From positions 124,001 to 188,000 of the forward strand of contig JAIMAG010000004.1 of assembly GCA_023512135.1 (NCBI GenBank): a stretch of DNA of 64,000 nt. Reading direction: 5' to 3'. The position numbers and the translations under genes are program-made. Of the stretch, positions 57,237 through 64,000 are shown one piece after another. The stretch comes from Terriglobia bacterium (GTDB taxonomy: Bacteria; Acidobacteriota; Terriglobia; Acidiferrales; UBA7541). Positions within the stretch are counted from its first letter, which is position 1. The number at the start of each line of letters is the position of its first letter. The notes under the pieces are model-generated. The model was not told where the DNA came from, did no database searches, and worked only from the letters and a program-made list of their open reading frames with translations.

Positions 57237-58562
57237 ATGGGCCCGCAGATGGTTTCCCTCGGATTTGGCCAGGAACTGGTCTTCCTGCTTGTGCTGAAGG
57301 TCGGCGTCGCCGCCTCGCTGGCGGCCCTGCTGGTGCGCTCGGCCACGTTTCGCCGTGTGCTCTACACGGAGGGACGAACCGGCGAACTGAAAGTTCGTCT
57401 GTTGTTGTTTCTGACTCTGCCGCTGGCCATCTCGGTCATGTTGCGGCTGGTCGGCTATCCGTTCGCGGACCTGATGCTGGAGGGCAGTTTTCTGCTCGGG
57501 CTGCTGGGCGGGCGTGTGGTCGGCGTGCTGGGCGGCGCGATCATCAGCTTGCCGGCGTTGTTCAACCACGAATGGCTGGCCACGCCGGCTGCTGCCGCCG
57601 CGGGCCTCTTTGCCGGTCTGATTCGCCAGGCGATTCCGGTGAAAGAGGACGTCTGGAAGTTCGGCCCTTTTCTGTTCCTCAGCATTCCCAGGCGCATCTG
57701 GGAGTTGGTGCGCCGGGCCGAGCCGCAGTGGGAGCTGTTGCCGCTGACGGCCTGCGCGGTGCTGGAGCTGGGTCGGATCACGCTGGGGTATGTGGGGCAG
57801 GGCCACTGGTTGTTTTTCCTCGACCCGCGCGACCCCTGGGCACTGCTGCTGGTGGTGCTCGCGACGGTGATGACCGTGGCGGTGCCGATCAAAATCTGGA
57901 ACAACACCCGCATCGAAATGAATCTGGCCGAACACCAGCAACTGCTGCTCAAGGCCCGCATGGATGCGCTAACCAGCCAGATCAACCCGCACTTCCTGTT
58001 CAACACGCTGAACACGGTCTCCTCGCTGATCCGCCACGACCCGGACATGGCGCGCGTGGTGCTGGTCAAGCTGTCCAACATCCTCCGGCGGCTGCTGCGC
58101 AAGCACGAAACGTTCGTGCCCCTGCGGGAAGAGCTGTCTTTCATTGACGACTACCTGGACATCGAAGTCGCTCGCTACGGCCGCGAAAACCTGCACATCG
58201 TCAAGGAAATTGAAGAACAGACCCTCGATCACTTTGTGCCCAGCATGCTGCTCCAGCCGATTGTGGAAAATTCCATCAAGCACGGACTCGCGCCGCGGCT
58301 CGAAGGCGGCGAAATCCACATTCGCACACGACAGCAGGCGAACCGCCTGATCATCGAAGTCGAAGACAACGGCGTGGGCATCCCGGCCGATCGGCTCGAT
58401 CGGCTCGCAGCCCAGGGCATCGGCATCAGCAACGTGCACGAGCGACTGAAACTGCTCTATGGCGATGAATTCCGCATGCAGATCGAATCGCATCCCGGCC
58501 GCGGTACTCGCATTCGCATCGAAGTTCCCGAACTGGTCTCGTCACTCCCCACTGCCGAATAG
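57237..58562 (+). CDS. LytS/YehU-type sensor histidine kinase
   Basis: A 441-residue membrane kinase. The first ~220 residues hold about six to seven hydrophobic segments of the 5TM-LYT type (VLKVGVAASLAALLVRSATF, MLRLVGYPFADLMLEGSFLL). The His_kinase domain has the phosphoacceptor His252 in QINPHFLFNTLNTVSSLIR. The HATPase domain shows LLQPIVENSIKHGLAPR, VEDNGVGIP and QGIGISNVHERLKLLYG. LytS kinases usually act with a LytTR response regulator next door; none is present. ATG at 57237 is used. A TATACT at 57206-57211 may be a -10 element. Confidence 0.9.
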   Translation: MGPQMVSLGFGQELVFLLVLKVGVAASLAALLVRSATFRRVLYTEGRTGELKVRLLLFLTLPLAISVMLRLVGYPFADLMLEGSFLLGLLGGRVVGVLGGAIISLPALFNHEWLATPAAAAAGLFAGLIRQAIPVKEDVWKFGPFLFLSIPRRIWELVRRAEPQWELLPLTACAVLELGRITLGYVGQGHWLFFLDPRDPWALLLVVLATVMTVAVPIKIWNNTRIEMNLAEHQQLLLKARMDALTSQINPHFLFNTLNTVSSLIRHDPDMARVVLVKLSNILRRLLRKHETFVPLREELSFIDDYLDIEVARYGRENLHIVKEIEEQTLDHFVPSMLLQPIVENSIKHGLAPRLEGGEIHIRTRQQANRLIIEVEDNGVGIPADRLDRLAAQGIGISNVHERLKLLYGDEFRMQIESHPGRGTRIRIEVPELVSSLPTAE

Positions 58563-58748
58563 CCGGCCCGTGTGCAGAAATCTTGTGCCGGGCTGGTGAC
58601 AGGCACGGCAGTCTGCCCGTCGGCCAGGACTCGGTTCGCACGGCGACTGCAGCCGCAAGACGCAGCTTAGCGCCGCCCTTTTCCCAGTACGATCTTGTTC
58701 GCCGATAGCGTGCGCGGGCCTTTCTGAGGCGATGGGACGGGAGGTGTT

Positions 58749-59915
58749 CTATCGGCGGTAGGTGATGCGATAGATGGCGCCGGCGTGGTCGTCGCTGACG
58801 AGCAGCGAGCCATCCGGCAGCACCTCGACATCCACCGGACGACCCCATACAGATTCGCCTTCCAACCACCCTTCGGCGAACACCTCGTAGCTTGTGGCGC
58901 GGTGGCCCTCGAGCCGCACCAGCATCACCCGGTAACCGATTTTCCGGCTGCGGTTCCACGAGCCATGCTCGGCGATGAAAATCTGGTTGCGATATTCGGC
59001 AGGGAACATCTTGCCGGTGTAGAAACGCATCCCCAGCGCCGCCACGTGGGGCCCCAGATTTTGCACCGGCTCGACGTAATCGGCGGCGCGGCGTCCGCGG
59101 CTGAATTCCGGGTCGGGGATGCCGCGGCCATGGAAGAAGGGAAAGCCGAAGTGCAGCCCCTGGCGCGGCGCGCGGTTCAATTCGTCGGGCGGCAGATCGT
59201 CGCCCATCCAGTCGCGGCCGTTGTCGGTGAACCACAGCTCGCCGGTTTCCGGGTGCCAGTCGAAACCAACCGTGTTGCGCACCCCGTGGGCAAAGACTTC
59301 CAGCCCGGAGCCGTCGGGACGCATCCGGGTGATGGAGGCATAGCGTTCATCGTCGCTGCGCAGGCAGACGTTGCACGGTGCGCCCACCGGAACATAGAGC
59401 ATCCCGTCCGGGCCGAACCGGATGAACTTCCAGCCGTGGTGCCGGTCGGTAGGGAATCTGTCATAGACGACGACCGGGGCAGGGGGATTGTCCAGCCGAT
59501 CTTCGATCTGGTCAAAGCGGAGCACGCGGCTGACTTCCGCCACGTACAGCGCGCCGTCGCGGAAAGCCACGCCATTCGGCATCCGGCCGCCGCGGAAAAG
59601 AATCCACTGGCGCTCGGCGCGCCCATCGCCGTCTTCATCACGGACCGCATAGACGTTCTGCCCCGAACGATTGCCCACGAACACGGTGCCCTTCGCACCC
59701 AGCGCCAGCGAACGCGCATTCGGCACCCGGGCGTACTCGGCGATCGTGAAGCCTGCCGGCAGCTTGATTTTTTCCAGCGGCAGCCGCTGGGGTGCGCCGG
59801 CTTCCGTGGCACGTTCCGCCCTCGAACACCCCCCTGCTGCCAGGATGGTTGCACACAGCAGAAGAAGCCACCTGCGCGCGGCGCGGTTTGCAGTTTCTTT
59901 TTCGTAGAACGACAT
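58749..59915 (-). CDS. Lipoprotein, PQQ-dependent sugar dehydrogenase (GDH/sorbosone dehydrogenase)-like beta propeller
   Basis: 388 residues. The signal ends in a lipobox-like ATILAAGGC with Cys30 as the likely lipidated residue. The propeller body has typical repeats: KGTVFVGNRSGQNVYAVRDE, RMPNGVAFRDGALYVAEVSR, HHGWKFIRFGPDGMLYVPVG, GVRNTVGFDWHPETGELWFT, and C-terminal RPVDVEVLPDGSLLVSDDHA. A CNVC pair may form a disulfide. Relatives oxidise sugars with PQQ in the periplasm; no PQQ synthesis genes are nearby, so cofactor and substrate are unproven. Confidence 0.88.
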   Translation of the reverse strand: MSFYEKETANRAARRWLLLLCATILAAGGCSRAERATEAGAPQRLPLEKIKLPAGFTIAEYARVPNARSLALGAKGTVFVGNRSGQNVYAVRDEDGDGRAERQWILFRGGRMPNGVAFRDGALYVAEVSRVLRFDQIEDRLDNPPAPVVVYDRFPTDRHHGWKFIRFGPDGMLYVPVGAPCNVCLRSDDERYASITRMRPDGSGLEVFAHGVRNTVGFDWHPETGELWFTDNGRDWMGDDLPPDELNRAPRQGLHFGFPFFHGRGIPDPEFSRGRRAADYVEPVQNLGPHVAALGMRFYTGKMFPAEYRNQIFIAEHGSWNRSRKIGYRVMLVRLEGHRATSYEVFAEGWLEGESVWGRPVDVEVLPDGSLLVSDDHAGAIYRITYRR

Positions 59916-59953
59916 GGGTCTCCGGGATGGTCGTCAGATTTTGCTGCCGGCTC

Positions 59954-59983
59954 ATTCTATCTGAGCGGGACCCGAACTGTCAG
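59954..59983 (-). promoter_or_regulatory. Candidate sigma70 promoter of the sugar dehydrogenase-like lipoprotein
   Basis: On the minus strand CTGACA (59978-59983), 18 bases, then TAGAAT (59954-59959), each 5/6 to consensus. Leader about 32 bases with a CGGAG site before the ATG. Confidence 0.6.
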
Positions 59984-60060
59984 CGCTCGTTGTGAACCGA
60001 ACTCGCATGAGAGGTGCGGGTGCTCCTCGTTGCGGCTGTCGGTGAACTGGGCGACCGGTT

Positions 60061-61203
60061 TCAGGCGCGGGCAGAGGCGGCGAGCACGCGGTGGTAGAAG
60101 GCTTCATACTGGGGAATGATTTTGCTGGCGCAGTAGCGCTTCATCGCGTTTTTGCGCGCCTGCTGGCCCATGGCGCGGCCGCGGTCGGGTCGGTCGAGAA
60201 TCTGGAGCGCGCGGGCGGCAGCAGCTTCGACGTCGCCCGGCGCCACCAGGTAGCCGTCTTCGCCATCAGTGACGACCTCCGGCACGCCGCCCACGTTGGT
60301 GGCCACCACGGGCACTTCGCAGGCCATCGCCTCCAGCGCCGCCAGGCCGAACGATTCCAGCTCGCTGGGCAACAGAAACAGGTCGGCGACGCCCAGCTTG
60401 TCGTGCACCCGCTCCTGTTTGCCGAGGAAGTAGACGTCCCCCGTGAGTTTCTTCTGTCGCACCAGGTATTCGGCCATGCCGCGATCCGGGCCGTCGCCGA
60501 TGAGCACGAGTTTGGCGGGCATCGCCCGGCGCACCCGCGCGAAAATTTCCACCACGTCCGGCACGCGCTTGACCGGTCGGAAGTTCGACAGATGCATCAG
60601 AATCGGTTCGCCGCCGGGCGCCCACTGGGCCCGTTGCTGCGCCAGCAGCTCGTCGCTGGCGCGGCAGTACAGCTCGCAGTTGACAAAATTCGGGATCACT
60701 TCGATCGGTTTGCGCACCTCGAATTCCTGCAGGGTCCGCTGCTTCAGATACTGGGAGATGGCGGTAACGCCGTCGCTCTGCTCGATGGAAAACCGTGTGA
60801 TGGGCAGGTAGCTGCGGTCGCGTCCGACGAGGGTGATGTCTGTGCCGTGCAGCGTGGTGATGAAGGGCAATCGCCGCGGTGCGCTCATCGCCCGCGCCAG
60901 ATAGGCTGAGATGGAGTGCGGAATCGCATAGTGCACATGGAGCAGGTCGAGTCCGGCCGATTCGGCCACCTCGAGCATCTTGGTGGCCAGCGCCAGGGCG
61001 TAGGGAGGATGATCGAACAGCGGATACGTGGTGACCTCGACTTCGTGAAAGACGATGCGGTCGGAATCCGGATTCAGGCGGATGGGCGGGGCGTAGCTGA
61101 TGAAGTGCACTTCGTGGCCGCGAGCCGCCAGCTCCATGCCCAGCTCCGTGGCCACCACGCCAGAGCCGCCGTAGGTTGGATAGCAGGTGATTCCGATGCG
61201 CAT
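60061..61203 (-). CDS. bshA: N-acetyl-alpha-D-glucosaminyl L-malate synthase (BshA-like)
   Basis: GT4 glycosyltransferase, 380 residues, first step of bacillithiol synthesis: GlcNAc from UDP-GlcNAc to L-malate. The N-terminus MRIGITCYPTYGGSGVVATE and the segment HVHYAIPHSISAYLAR are characteristic of BshA, as are LHGTDITLVGRD, VIPNFVNCELY and the nucleotide-binding PSELESFGLAALEAMACEVP. ATG at 61203 is preferred; a GTG two codons upstream is possible. bshB and bshC are not in the window. Confidence 0.9.
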   Translation of the reverse strand: MRIGITCYPTYGGSGVVATELGMELAARGHEVHFISYAPPIRLNPDSDRIVFHEVEVTTYPLFDHPPYALALATKMLEVAESAGLDLLHVHYAIPHSISAYLARAMSAPRRLPFITTLHGTDITLVGRDRSYLPITRFSIEQSDGVTAISQYLKQRTLQEFEVRKPIEVIPNFVNCELYCRASDELLAQQRAQWAPGGEPILMHLSNFRPVKRVPDVVEIFARVRRAMPAKLVLIGDGPDRGMAEYLVRQKKLTGDVYFLGKQERVHDKLGVADLFLLPSELESFGLAALEAMACEVPVVATNVGGVPEVVTDGEDGYLVAPGDVEAAAARALQILDRPDRGRAMGQQARKNAMKRYCASKIIPQYEAFYHRVLAASARA

Positions 61204-61337
61204 CTTCACGCTTCACTGTACCAGTCTGGATGGCCCGGGGCAAACGCACACTGGCTGGCTTGCGTGGCTGGCGTCCGGGTGCTAGATTCGCGCCTCTGCT
61301 TCGCGCTACATCCTTAGACGCGCTGCAGAGGCTTCTG

Positions 61338-62102
61338 GTGACACGACTTTCGGGCAAAGTGGCGTTCATCACCGGCGGAGGCAGCGGCATCGGCCGCGCC
61401 TGTGCAGAGCTGTTTGCGCAACACGGGGCACGGGTGGCGGTGGCCGGTCGCCGTCCTGAACCGTTGGAGCAGGTCGCTGCGGCCATCTATTGCCGCGGCG
61501 GGGAAGCCATCGCGCTGCGTTGCGACGTGACCGAGGCGACCCAGGTCAATCGTGCTGTCGAAAACGCTGTGCGACGCTTTGGCCGGCTTGATGTGGTGGT
61601 GAACTCGGCGGGAAAAATTCTGGTGGCCACCGCCGAGCAGACCACGGAAGCGCAATGGGCGGAGATTTTGGCCGTCAATCTGACCGGCACCTTCCTGGTC
61701 TCGCGGGCGGCGTTGCCCCATCTGCGTGCTGCCGGCGGCGGTTCGATTATCAACATGGGCTCGATTTTCAGCTTGGTGGGACGCAAGGCCCGCGCGGCGT
61801 ACGTGGCGGCCAAGGGCGGTGTGGCCCTGCTGACGAAGGCCATGGCTCTGGATCACGCTGCAGAGGGCATTCGCATCAACTGCATCTGCCCGGCTATTGT
61901 GGATACCGAAATGGTGCGCGCGCTGCTGGCTTCCTATCCGGACCCCGAGCAGGCCCGCCGGGAGCGGATCGCGGAAATCCCCATGGGACGCATGGGTACC
62001 CCGGAGGACATTGCCCAGATGGCGCTCTTTTTGGCTTCGGACGAATCCCGCTGGGTCACCGGTGCGTTGCTTCCTGTGGATGGCGGCTTCACCGCCGCCT
62101 AA
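61338..62102 (+). CDS. Short-chain dehydrogenase/reductase
   Basis: 254-residue classical SDR. The cofactor loop is TGGGSGIGRACAELFAQHG with AGRRPEPL after beta 2 (Arg-Arg suggests NADP preference). NSAG, the catalytic Ser in NMGSIFSLVG, and Tyr/Lys in YVAAKGGVALLT are all in place, and the C-terminus has VTGALLPVDGGFTAA. The substrate is unknown. GTG at 61338 is used, with an AGAGG site 5 bases upstream. The thioesterase gene follows after 11 bases, so both may act on the same acyl chain or ketone. Confidence 0.9.
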   Translation: MTRLSGKVAFITGGGSGIGRACAELFAQHGARVAVAGRRPEPLEQVAAAIYCRGGEAIALRCDVTEATQVNRAVENAVRRFGRLDVVVNSAGKILVATAEQTTEAQWAEILAVNLTGTFLVSRAALPHLRAAGGGSIINMGSIFSLVGRKARAAYVAAKGGVALLTKAMALDHAAEGIRINCICPAIVDTEMVRALLASYPDPEQARRERIAEIPMGRMGTPEDIAQMALFLASDESRWVTGALLPVDGGFTAA

Positions 62103-62113
62103 GGTGCCTTGCG

Positions 62114-62566
62114 ATGCGAACGGTGCGCACAACTCCGGCACGCAGAGCGGAGCAGGAGCTGGCTCGGCGGCTGCGCGCTTCCAACACCGCGCGGCTGTTC
62201 GGCTTGGAACTCGAAGCGGCCGCGCCGGGCCGTGCCCGGCTGCGCATGCCGGTGCGCCGGCGTCACAAGCAGGTGCACGGCGTGGTGCACGGGGGTGTGA
62301 TTGCCGCGCTGGCAGACACCGCGGGTGGTTTGGCGGTCTACATGAGCGTGCCGCGCGGCACGCGCGTGGCCACTGTGGAGATGAAAATCAACTATCTGGA
62401 AGCGGTCGAGCAGGGTACGCTCACTGCCGAGGCGCGCGTGATTCGTCTCGGAAAGAATTTTGCCGTCGTGGAAAGCGACATCCGAGATGCCGGTGCCCGA
62501 CTGGTCTCCAAGGCCTTGATGACGTTTTCCATCTTGCCGTCGGCGAGCGGTGCCCGTCGCAGCTGA
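62114..62566 (+). CDS. PaaI-type hotdog-fold thioesterase
   Basis: A 150-residue hotdog protein. HGVVHGGVIAALADTAGGLA contains the His-Gly-Gly and Asp typical of PaaI/YbgC-like enzymes. ATVEMKINYLEAVEQGTLTA and RLGKNFAVVESDIRDAGARL follow. It has a ~25-residue basic N-terminal extension. It probably hydrolyses acyl-CoA thioesters. It is paired with the SDR upstream, 11 bases apart. Confidence 0.87.
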   Translation: MRTVRTTPARRAEQELARRLRASNTARLFGLELEAAAPGRARLRMPVRRRHKQVHGVVHGGVIAALADTAGGLAVYMSVPRGTRVATVEMKINYLEAVEQGTLTAEARVIRLGKNFAVVESDIRDAGARLVSKALMTFSILPSASGARRS

Positions 62567-62655
62567 CCACCCACGACCCTAACCCGGAGCAAACGAGGGA
62601 ATCCTGCCGGCGCGAGTACGGCAGGGGCCCGGCCCCTGCCGTCGCGGAGTGTGGC

Positions 62656-62988
62656 TTACTGCCCGTTCGAGCCCCCTCGGGCGAATTCCTCACCTTCTTT
62701 GTAGAGATACTTTATCGAGTGCTTGAAGATGAGCAGGTTGGGCTGGCCCTGCCGGGTGAGCTTGATGCAGTCGCGGTCGTACCATTCCAGGGTTCCGCTG
62801 ACGATTTCGCCGTCGGTCAGCACCACGGCTATGGGCGTGCGCGCCTGCATTTGTTTGACATAGTAGAACTCTTCGGCGTGGGTCTGTTCGGGCGGCGCAG
62901 GCTTCTTGCGCGGTGCGCCAAAACCCGTCCCACGGCCATACTGCTCTTTGACGTCATTGAGCGAGGGACGAATCAACTTTCGATTCAC
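62656..62988 (-). CDS. hfq: Hfq-like RNA chaperone with N-terminal extension
   Basis: 110 residues. The Sm core is at ~41-97: Sm1 IAVVLTDGEIVSGTLEWYDR and Sm2 LIFKHSIKYLYK, where Lys89-His90 correspond to the Hfq KH pair of the U-binding proximal face. Residues E. coli Lys31 and Gln33 of the distal A-binding face are Ile and Ser here, and the arginine rim patch is thin. A ~40-residue N-terminal extension (MNRKLIRPSLNDVKEQYGRG) is added. GTG start with an AAAAGGAG site 6 bases upstream. It follows holB on the same strand. Confidence 0.82.
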   Translation of the reverse strand: MNRKLIRPSLNDVKEQYGRGTGFGAPRKKPAPPEQTHAEEFYYVKQMQARTPIAVVLTDGEIVSGTLEWYDRDCIKLTRQGQPNLLIFKHSIKYLYKEGEEFARGGSNGQ

Positions 62989-63111
62989 GGTCGACTCCTT
63001 TTCCTGCTGGCAAGTCGCGTCTGCACCCGGGAGTTACTCTGTTTAGATGCAGCCGGAGCTGCGCCGGTAACAAAAAATTCGCAAGTCAGCTCCGCGGGCT
63101 GTCCTGAGGAT

Positions 63112-64000
63112 TCAGCGGGCTGCACTGGCTGCTACCCAGGCATCCAACCCCAATTGCCGGTTGATATTGCGCCGCAGCCGGGCGTGAAACTTGTCCAGCT
63201 CCCCAGTGGCGCGCGCGACCCACTCCACGGTCACGCGCGGAGCCACCCGCTCCAGCTCCGCCCGCAGGTCCGGATTGCGTACCGAGGCACCGTTCGGGTC
63301 GCAGGACAGCTCGAGCAGGTCTCTCAGCAGACTATAGAACAATTCCAGCAGATTTTCCAATCCTTCCTTCTGGCGCCGACTGAGCTGCTCGGTGAGCGCA
63401 AAGGTGTCTGGCCCCGCTCTCCCCTCCAGTGCGGCTTCGATCAGTTGCAACAACTCCCGACGCACGCGCGCGGATTCCTCCAGGTCCAGCGTCATGGCCA
63501 CGCCCGGGCTGCCGGCAGCAAGCTGCGCGGCCAGCCTGCGTTCGGCTGGTTTCAGGCCGGTCTTCTGCTTCAGCAACTGCTCCACCTGTTCGACCGTCAG
63601 CGGTGCGAAGTGGAACTTCAGGCAGCGCGACTGGATCGTGGGCAGCAGGGTATCCGGTGTCGGTGCCAGCAGGATGAGTGTGGCGGTGTCCGGCGGTTCC
63701 TCGAGCACCTTCAGAAAAATGTTGGCATAGTCCCAGCGCATCGTTTCGGCGCCGTCGATGATGAACACGCGTCGGCGAGCCAGGGGACGGAAATAGGCCG
63801 CGCGCTGCACCGCGCGCAACTGTCCCATGCGAATCGCGGGCCAGGCCACCGGATTGTGCCGGCGCACCGGGTCGGGCACGAGGACCCAGACGTCCGGATG
63901 CGTTTGGAGAATCAGCGGCATGCGCTCCACCGTGGCGGCATCTGGTGCGTCGCCGCGCTCGGCCAGGGCGGCTTCCAGCAGCGGGCCGAGGTCGGCCAAC
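63112..64000 (-). CDS. holB: DNA polymerase III delta' subunit (HolB), C-terminal part; cut by window edge
   Basis: The open frame runs from the right edge to a stop at 63112, about 296 codons. Clamp-loader AAA+ motifs are visible: RRRVFIIDGAETMRWDYANI, FLKVLEEPPDTATLILLAPT (the LEEPP of delta'), and LLPTIQSRCLKFHFAPLTVE. The C-terminal collar domain follows. The N-terminal P-loop region and zinc-binding cysteines lie outside the window. hfq follows after 123 bases. Confidence 0.88.
   Translation of the reverse strand, partial: LADLGPLLEAALAERGDAPDAATVERMPLILQTHPDVWVLVPDPVRRHNPVAWPAIRMGQLRAVQRAAYFRPLARRRVFIIDGAETMRWDYANIFLKVLEEPPDTATLILLAPTPDTLLPTIQSRCLKFHFAPLTVEQVEQLLKQKTGLKPAERRLAAQLAAGSPGVAMTLDLEESARVRRELLQLIEAALEGRAGPDTFALTEQLSRRQKEGLENLLELFYSLLRDLLELSCDPNGASVRNPDLRAELERVAPRVTVEWVARATGELDKFHARLRRNINRQLGLDAWVAASAAR

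Noticed and set aside
58389-58410. A short direct repeat (GATCGGCTC twice) in the kinase gene
   Set aside because: It encodes Asp-Arg-Leu repeated within a normal coding helix and has no spacer structure, so it is not a regulatory or CRISPR repeat.

Overview
The window is GC-rich, densely coded chromosomal DNA from a Gram-negative bacterium. Heptose nucleotide synthesis (rfaE2), Mla-type lipid transport and a SurA-like chaperone indicate an outer membrane. A bacillithiol-type bshA, a CarD regulator, a GTP cyclohydrolase II without a DHBP synthase domain, an Hfq-like protein with an N-terminal extension and two partial complex I clusters together suggest Acidobacteriota. That placement is an inference from gene content and protein style, not from a marker phylogeny. 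I see no transposase, phage gene, integron or CRISPR array; this looks like core genome with some unusual architecture.

Layout. 1-3620 (minus): rsmB (cut by the window edge), fmt, def and aroC. 3789-6545: an MCE/Mla lipid transporter whose permease gene (mlaE, plus) converges on mlaD and mlaF (minus). 6670-6758: tRNA-Leu(CAA). 6979-11462: a glycine-zipper secreted protein, an XRE regulator, a geranylgeranyl-reductase-like flavoprotein and a hydrolase fused to a polytopic membrane domain. 11504-18195 (plus): a tight operon rfaE2-mfd-SurA-like-YhaM-like-BlaI. 18396-23382: dusB, rsmI, an FmdB zinc ribbon, a ZIP transporter, galU and an eIF-2B-like protein. 23414-30378: tsaD, a hydantoinase/oxoprolinase pair, carD, and tsaB-rimI.

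30538-55565 is the centre of interest: two complex I (nuo) clusters face each other. Cluster 1 (plus) reads nuoA, terminator, then nuoC-D-H-J-K-L-M-N continuing into atpZ-atpI-atpB-atpE, and stops at a strong terminator. Cluster 2 (minus) reads nuoA-C-D-EF(fused)-G-H-J-K-L-M-N from a near-consensus promoter. Both lack nuoB and nuoI, so neither can form a complete quinone-reducing arm from local genes. Cluster 1 also lacks E, F and G and so has no iron-sulfur or flavin subunit at all. The F0 rotor subunit c carries most residues of the Na+-binding site of Ilyobacter-type rings.

55671-64000: a protein with a conserved HVQTED N-terminus overlapping thiS, ribA, an orphan LytS-type kinase, a lipoprotein sugar dehydrogenase, bshA, an SDR plus a hotdog thioesterase, an Hfq-like protein, and holB (cut by the right edge).

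No gene-free stretch exceeds about 220 bases. Promoter and terminator calls come from reading hexamers and stems by eye, with no computation behind them.
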